NCBI RefSeq assembly: GCF_900199205.1
Contig: NZ_OBMJ01000001.1
Coordinates: 4,839,001 to 4,903,000, forward strand
Source: Streptomyces sp. 1331.2
GTDB lineage: Bacteria; Actinomycetota; Actinomycetes; Streptomycetales; Streptomycetaceae
Length of the DNA stretch: 64,000 nucleotides
Direction: 5' to 3'
Part shown: piece by piece, positions 59,413 through 64,000 of the stretch
Layout of the letters: each line of letters opens with the position of its first letter
How positions within the stretch are numbered: the first letter of the stretch is position 1
Notes under the pieces: generated by a model
What the model saw: only the letters and a program-made list of their open reading frames with translations
Database searches by the model: none
What the model was told of the DNA's origin: nothing
Program-made: the position numbers and the translations under genes

Positions 59413-61058
59413 CACTCCCACTCCTCGGAGGCGAACGGGTCTTCGGCGCCGGCGCCGGCGGTGCCGCCGGCGGTGCCGCGGGCGGGTGCGGGTGCGGGTG
59501 CGGTGCCGGGCGGGCCGCCGTGGGTCCACGGGGTGTCGTCCGGCTCGGGCAGCGGCGCGGACTGGCGGACCGTCAACTCGAACAGGGTGAAGGTCACCGG
59601 CTCGCCGGGCTCCGGCAGGCTGCCCGGCTCTGGCTCCTTCTTGCGGCCCATGCCGGACAGCACCCGCAGCGTGACGATGCCCTCGACGGTGTCGACCGCG
59701 ACGACCTCGGCCTTCTGCGCGGACGGCCCGTGCACCCGGTGCACCTCCCTGCCGAGGTCCGCGTGCGGGCGGTCGGCGGTGCGCACGGTGACCAACGGGC
59801 GGGGCTTGGGAGAGCGGCCGGTGGTGTCCCAGTCCGGCACCACCTCGGTCACCACGCCGCTGAACGCCTCGCCGGCCAGCCGGTGTTCGGCCATCGCCAG
59901 CGGGTCGTCCAGCGCCTCCTGGACGTCCAGCCGGGCCTGCTCGCGCTCGCGCTGGGCGAGCTTGCGGGCGGCGGTGACGGCGTCGTCCTGCCTCGGCTGC
60001 GGCGGCTCGCCGGCCGCCAGGCGGTCCCGGTGGCCGGTGTAGGACCAGCGGTCGCCGGTCCAGCGCTCCTCCAGATGGCCGGCCGGCGGCAGGGCGCGCA
60101 GCAGGTCCAGGCCCTGCCAGACGTCCCGCCAGGTCGGCAGCAGCACGGCCGTCAGCACCGCCTCCAACTGCTCGACCGCCGCCCGCACGGCCGCCCGGGC
60201 GCGCTCGGCGGCGGCCTCGTCGCGCTGTTCGGTGCTGTGCTGCAGGGCGCCCACGGCGGCGTCGTAGCGGGTGATCGCCGGGGCGAGCACCGACTCGTCG
60301 AAGCGCGGGTCGGTGGCCGGGCCGGCCGGCGGGTGCAGCAACTGCCCGTGCTCGTCCCGGGCCGACTCGGCCAGCTCGGCCGCCTCCGCGCCGGTCAGGC
60401 CGGGCGGCGGCCGGTGCCAGGCCAGCAGGGCGGCCAGGTGCTGGTCCTCCAGGTGGCTCTGGCCGGTGGCCCAGTGCCGGGCCAGCAGGCCGGTCATCGG
60501 CAGCAGCAGACTGGAGCCGGGCACCTGGGCGCGGTCGGTGAGGTGGGTCAGCCAGCGGCCGAGCAGCGGCACCCGGACCGGCGCCGGGTAGGGGCCCGGC
60601 TCCGCGTCCTCGACGGTGCGGCGGAAGCGGGTCGAGCGGCCGATCAGGGCCAGGTGGTGCACGCCCGCGCCGTTGGGCACGATCAGCTGCGGGGCGTCCG
60701 CGCACAGCTCGCGGAACACCTGGGTCTTCTCGCCGGTCTCCGGGTCCTTCTCGGAGCCCTCGATCTGCTCGACCTCGTCGGCGAAGGACTCCAGGTAGGG
60801 CAGCAGGTCGGCGGCCAGCTCGGCGAGGAAGTCGAACCGCAGGGTGCGGTTGAGCGGCTGCGGCACCAGGTGCAGCCGGGGCGCGTCCCGGTCGGTGCCC
60901 AGCATCACCGCCAGCGGCGCGCCGGACTCGCCGGCCGCGGTCAGCGGGACCAGCACCATCGGACGGTCGGACAGGTGCCGGTGCCGGACGGTGGCCAGCG
61001 GCTCGGCCCGGCCGCTGCGGACGGCTTCCAGCCGGGCCAGGGTGGCGAGCAGGCTCAT
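59412..61058 (-). CDS. unknown protein between nuclease and helicase
   Basis: 548 residues, not recognised. N-terminal part (1-200) is globular and mixed (RPMVLVPLTAAG, LHLVPQPLNRTLRFDFLAEL). The middle (about 240-400) is strongly helical and charged, with likely coiled coil (QHSTEQRDEAAAERARAAV). The segment at about 425-505 is beta-rich (FSGVVTEVVP, PRPLVTVRTADR, KAEVVAVDTVEGIVTLRVL) and could be an OB-like barrel. A Gly/Ala/Pro tail ends the protein. Helical stalk plus barrel are just the parts lacking from the adjacent helicase, so it may complete the helicase in trans; this is inference. It overlaps the nuclease gene by 4 bp (ATGA) and the helicase by 1 bp. Confidence 0.8.
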   Translation of the reverse strand: MSLLATLARLEAVRSGRAEPLATVRHRHLSDRPMVLVPLTAAGESGAPLAVMLGTDRDAPRLHLVPQPLNRTLRFDFLAELAADLLPYLESFADEVEQIEGSEKDPETGEKTQVFRELCADAPQLIVPNGAGVHHLALIGRSTRFRRTVEDAEPGPYPAPVRVPLLGRWLTHLTDRAQVPGSSLLLPMTGLLARHWATGQSHLEDQHLAALLAWHRPPPGLTGAEAAELAESARDEHGQLLHPPAGPATDPRFDESVLAPAITRYDAAVGALQHSTEQRDEAAAERARAAVRAAVEQLEAVLTAVLLPTWRDVWQGLDLLRALPPAGHLEERWTGDRWSYTGHRDRLAAGEPPQPRQDDAVTAARKLAQREREQARLDVQEALDDPLAMAEHRLAGEAFSGVVTEVVPDWDTTGRSPKPRPLVTVRTADRPHADLGREVHRVHGPSAQKAEVVAVDTVEGIVTLRVLSGMGRKKEPEPGSLPEPGEPVTFTLFELTVRQSAPLPEPDDTPWTHGGPPGTAPAPAPARGTAGGTAGAGAEDPFASEEWE

Positions 61059-62272
61059 GCGATCGCCCCCGCCGCCCGCCCCAGCGCCTGCGCGCGCAGG
61101 GCCGCCGCGTAGGCCAGGCGCTGCGCCGCGTCCTCGGCGTCGTCCGTCCTGCTCGGGTCGACGGTGCCGGAGGCGGCGGCCAGCGCCTCGGCCACCGTCC
61201 GGATGCTGCCCAGCTCGCCGCGCACGCCCCGGCCCAGCTGCTCGACCCGGTCGTCGCAGCGGGCCCGGGCGCGGCAGTGGAAGCCGAGCTCGCAGGTGGA
61301 GAGGCAGTCCGGGCTGTAGGCGGCGGGCACCGCCTCGACCGAGGCCGCCAGCTGTTCGGCGCTGCGCGCCGGGGCGCCGTCCTCCTCGGCCGCCAGGTCG
61401 AAGTCCGCGCCCGGCGGCAGCTCCGCCAGCAGCCGGCCGATGCCGGTCATCCGGCTCAGCTGGCGGCGGGTGGTGGCCAGCTCGCGGCGGACGTCGACGG
61501 CGACCGCCGTCGGCCGGTTGCCGAAGTCCTTCGGGCAGACCAGCAGCACGCTCGTCCGGGGGCTGCCCGGCAGCAGCTGCTCGGTGTACGGGTCGTCCGC
61601 GAGCGGCTGCCCGGCCGCCGCGGCGGCGGCCCGCTGGAGCGCCAGCACGTACACGGCGGCCTGCCGGGCGGCGGCGCCGACCTTGGCCGGGTCCGCGCTG
61701 CCGTCCAGCACCGGGAAGGACTTGATCTCGACGACCGTGCACCGCCCGCCGTGCACCACCAGCGCGTCCGGCTCCAGGTAGGCGGTGCTGCCGGCCACCT
61801 CCAGGCGCAGCAACGGGTGGTCCAGCAGCGTCCAGGCCTGCGGGTCGGCGGCGGCCCGGGCCAGCGCCTCGGCCGTCCGGTCGGCGCGGACGGCCGGGCC
61901 GGAGCGCTGCAGCAGGTCCGGCACCAGCAGCGGGGTGTGGCCGTCCGCGGGCAGGCCGAGGTGGCGGCGGAGCGGTTCGAGCAGCGGGGCGTAGTCGTCC
62001 GCCTTCAGCCGGGACTCGAAGATCACGCCGCGGGCGATCGCGAACGGGGACTGGCCGAAGGGGGCGGGGCGGCCCAGCCGGGCGGCCAGCACCGACTTGT
62101 CCACTCCGGCCGCGTCGAGCACGGCGCGGCGGTGGCAGCCCGGATTGGCGGCGAGCGCGGCGAGGGAGCGGGCGTTCAGACTGCGCTGCGGGGCCGGTCC
62201 GCGCAGCTCGGCGAGCCGCTGGGCGATCGGCTCAGCGTGCCCGCGGAGCGGGACGTTCGTCGAGACGTTCAT
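61055..62272 (-). CDS. Cas4/RecB/Dna2-like PD-(D/E)XK nuclease with Fe-S cysteines
   Basis: 405-residue nuclease. Cys46 in PGCHRRAVL resembles the N-terminal Cys and RR of Cas4/Dna2. Motifs: E86 (GVIFESRL), PD at 168-169 (YLEPDALVV), EIK at 182-184, and QAAVYVLAL at 204-212, matching motif QxxxY of the RecB group. Four cysteines at 323, 327, 333 and 339 can close a 4Fe-4S cluster with Cys46. ATG at 62272 is used; upstream codons add nothing. First gene of the operon. No cas1/cas2 or repeat array is nearby, so CRISPR adaptation is unlikely. Confidence 0.82.
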   Translation of the reverse strand: MNVSTNVPLRGHAEPIAQRLAELRGPAPQRSLNARSLAALAANPGCHRRAVLDAAGVDKSVLAARLGRPAPFGQSPFAIARGVIFESRLKADDYAPLLEPLRRHLGLPADGHTPLLVPDLLQRSGPAVRADRTAEALARAAADPQAWTLLDHPLLRLEVAGSTAYLEPDALVVHGGRCTVVEIKSFPVLDGSADPAKVGAAARQAAVYVLALQRAAAAAAGQPLADDPYTEQLLPGSPRTSVLLVCPKDFGNRPTAVAVDVRRELATTRRQLSRMTGIGRLLAELPPGADFDLAAEEDGAPARSAEQLAASVEAVPAAYSPDCLSTCELGFHCRARARCDDRVEQLGRGVRGELGSIRTVAEALAAASGTVDPSRTDDAEDAAQRLAYAAALRAQALGRAAGAIA

Positions 62273-62494
62273 GGTGCGTCTCAGTGTCGCATCCGGGTCC
62301 GACAACGCGGTGCGGACCGGGTGTCCGTGGCAGCGGCCGGGGCCGTTCCGGGCCGCCGGTGGCCGTCCGGAGCCCGCCGGTGGCCGTAGGCACCGGCCCG
62401 CGATCGTGGCCGCCGCCCCGGTGAGGGATCATGGAGCCCGGTGCTCAAGGGTGAGACCGACCGTTGCCACCGCCCCGCTGCGAGGAGCCCTCCC

Positions 62495-63151
62495 ATGCCC
62501 GCCCGAATCGTGCTGGTCCGCCACGGCGAGACCGAGTGGTCCGCCACCGGCCGACACACCGGCCGCACCGACATCCCGCTGACCGACGAAGGCCGCGCGA
62601 TGGCCCGGGCCCTCGGCGCCCGCCTCGCCAAGGCCCCCTGGAACGGGCTGCCGGACGCGCTCGTCTACACCAGCCCGCTCGGCCGTGCCAAGGAGACCTG
62701 CGCGCTGGCCGGCTTCGGCGACCGCGCGGTGGACCGCCCCGAGCTGATGGAGTGGGACTACGGCCAGTACGAGGGCCGCACCGGCGTGGACATCCGCGCC
62801 ACCGACCACCCCGGCTGGCTGATCTGGCGGGACGGCGTGCCCGGTGGCGAGAAGCTCTCCGAGGTGGCCGCCCGGGTGGACGCCTTCCTCGCCGACCTCA
62901 ACCAGGAGCACGGCGTCCCGGAGCCGGACACCACCCAGATGCACTGCGCCGACCGGGACGTCGTCCTGTTCGCGCACGGCCACCTGCTGCGCATCCTGGC
63001 CGCCCGCTGGCTGGGCCTGCCGCCCGAGTTCGCCCAGCGGTTCAAGCTCGGCACGGCCGCACTCTGCGTGCTGTCCTGGGAGTACGGCGCCCCGGCCGTG
63101 GAGATCTGGAACGACCTCTCCCACCTGGACGGCCTGAACGCCGGGCACTGA
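62495..63151 (+). CDS. histidine phosphatase (phosphoglycerate mutase-like)
   Basis: 218-residue phosphatase of the histidine acid/phosphoglycerate mutase superfamily. The phospho-accepting His is in VLVRHGETEW (residues 6-15); the second His is in LFAHGHLLRI. YTSPLGRAKETC supplies the conserved Arg. ATG at 62495 follows CGAGGAG. It lies 222 bp from the nuclease gene and diverges from it, so it is not part of that operon. Substrates in this family range from sugar phosphates to nucleotides and cannot be told here. Confidence 0.9.
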   Translation: MPARIVLVRHGETEWSATGRHTGRTDIPLTDEGRAMARALGARLAKAPWNGLPDALVYTSPLGRAKETCALAGFGDRAVDRPELMEWDYGQYEGRTGVDIRATDHPGWLIWRDGVPGGEKLSEVAARVDAFLADLNQEHGVPEPDTTQMHCADRDVVLFAHGHLLRILAARWLGLPPEFAQRFKLGTAALCVLSWEYGAPAVEIWNDLSHLDGLNAGH

Positions 63152-63198
63152 CGGATCCGGGACCGGGCGCTGACGGGCCCAGTACCGCCGGACAGGCC

Positions 63199-64000
63199 CT
63201 AGGCGGCCGCCCGCTCGTACTCGGCCAGGAACCGGCGCACCTCGGGCACCCCGGCGTGCGGGCGCAGCCGCCCGGCGGTGTCCGCCAGCATGCTCCGGAT
63301 CCGGGCCGAGCGGACGTCACCGAACAGCGCGACGGCGGACGAGCCGTGGTGCGCCGCGCCCGCCAGGTCCCCCCGGCCGAGCCGGTCGTGGGCCAGCTCG
63401 GCGGTGTACAGCACCCGGTTGCGGACGAAGTGCGGCTTCTGCAGCGCTATGGCCAGCCCGGCCTGCTCGCTGGCGCGGTCCCAGTCGCCGAGCGCGGACC
63501 AGCACTGCGACTGGAGGCCGGCGATCTCGGCCTCGCCGAAGAAGGACATCCACTCCGGATCGCCCTCGGCGGTGCCGCGGTCGAACAGCGCGTACGCCCG
63601 GCCGAGCGCGCGTTCGCAGGAGGTGCGGTCCTGCAGCAGGGCCCAGGCGCCGGCCTCGCGCATGGCCAGCAGCGCGAGCAGCCGGCAGGAGCCCAGCTCC
63701 CGGGCGGCGACCTGCCCGGCCTGGGCGGCACGCAGCGCCTCGCGCGGGCGGCCGGCGTCCCGGGCGAGGAAGGCGCTGTTGCAGAAGACGTGTGCCTCCA
63801 GTGCGGAGTCCCCGGCCATCCGGGCGGTGGCCAGCGCCTCGGCGTAGAACGAGCGGGCGTCCGCGAGCCGGTTCGAGTCGTGTGCCAACCAGCCCACCGA
63901 GATGGCGAGTTCGCCCGCTCCGGCCTGGAGCCGGCGTTCCGTCTCGGCGCTGTACTCGCCCTCGTTGAGCAGGACGTACGCGTTGCGCAGCGACTGCCCG
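63199..64000 (-). CDS. TPR-containing regulator-type protein, N-terminus outside the window
   Basis: The minus-strand frame is open to the window edge, so only the C-terminal 266 residues are seen. They form tandem helical hairpins of tetratricopeptide type (LADARSFYAEALATARMAGD, REALRAAQAGQVAARELGS, DWDRASEQAGLAIALQ). In streptomycetes such a C-terminus commonly follows an XRE-type helix-turn-helix in pleiotropic or signalling regulators; the N-terminal part is not available to confirm it. It converges with the phosphatase gene (47 bp apart). Confidence 0.75.
   Translation of the reverse strand, partial: GQSLRNAYVLLNEGEYSAETERRLQAGAGELAISVGWLAHDSNRLADARSFYAEALATARMAGDSALEAHVFCNSAFLARDAGRPREALRAAQAGQVAARELGSCRLLALLAMREAGAWALLQDRTSCERALGRAYALFDRGTAEGDPEWMSFFGEAEIAGLQSQCWSALGDWDRASEQAGLAIALQKPHFVRNRVLYTAELAHDRLGRGDLAGAAHHGSSAVALFGDVRSARIRSMLADTAGRLRPHAGVPEVRRFLAEYERAAA

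Noticed and set aside
61055..62272. Cas4 as sign of a CRISPR-Cas locus
   Set aside because: No other cas gene or array in 64 kb; the nuclease is coupled to a helicase, as in Dna2-type systems.
1..64000. Secondary-metabolite cluster
   Set aside because: No polyketide synthase, non-ribosomal peptide synthetase, terpene, lantibiotic or siderophore genes; the LLM oxidoreductase and MFS exporter stand alone.

Overview
The window is high-GC actinobacterial chromosome, almost certainly Streptomycetaceae (Streptomyces or Kitasatospora). GC-biased third codon positions, GTG/TTG starts, short-overlap operons, Tat and lipoprotein signals, a csl/glx locus, snapalysins, a DasR-type chitinase promoter and a SoxR-type box all fit. 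It reads as core chromosome with secreted-enzyme and transport genes. I see no integrase, transposase, CRISPR array, rRNA or biosynthetic cluster.

Layout. 0-6 kb: uracil-DNA glycosylase, a secreted GH6 glucanase, and the copper radical oxidase GlxA with the cellulose-synthase-like CslA (apical glycan locus). CslA carries the only TTA leucine codon I found inside a gene in the window. 6.5-14.5 kb: a two-subunit 3-oxoacid CoA-transferase, then a coupled branched-chain-amino-acid-type ABC operon (binding protein, LivG, LivF, LivH, LivM) ending in an alpha/beta hydrolase. The LivH/LivM junction contains a 42-bp-period array of three covarying hairpins. 14.5-27 kb: Tat lipoprotein deacetylase, DedA protein, LLM flavin oxidoreductase, a frameshifted PAS-GGDEF-EAL protein, OsmC, chorismate mutase, signal peptidase I, an EamA transporter and a class A penicillin-binding protein. 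27-36 kb: two tRNA-Lys genes, a hydrolase, a GPP34 protein, and a peptide ABC transporter with fused DppD-DppF ATPases. 36-48 kb: LtrA, a LysR regulator divergent from two tandemly duplicated snapalysins, pentapeptide protein, Tat phospholipase C, tricorn-type protease and GH18 chitinase. 48-56 kb: MFS exporter behind a 48-bp palindrome, a DJ-1 protein/regulator pair, a third tRNA-Lys, a quinone-oxidoreductase-like enzyme behind a SoxR-type box, a cation/proton antiporter and glucose-6-phosphate isomerase. 56-64 kb: a fourth tRNA-Lys, a primase/polymerase-like protein, small proteins, a compact three-gene operon (Cas4/Dna2-like nuclease, unknown protein, Upf1/Dna2-like helicase), a histidine phosphatase and a TPR regulator cut by the window edge.

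The genes mainly serve extracellular polymer breakdown, nutrient import and envelope building. The two least explained signals are the nuclease-unknown-helicase operon at 58.0-62.3 kb, which looks like a Dna2-type machine split over three polypeptides, and the hairpin array at 12.29-12.40 kb. Product names are from sequence reading without database searches.
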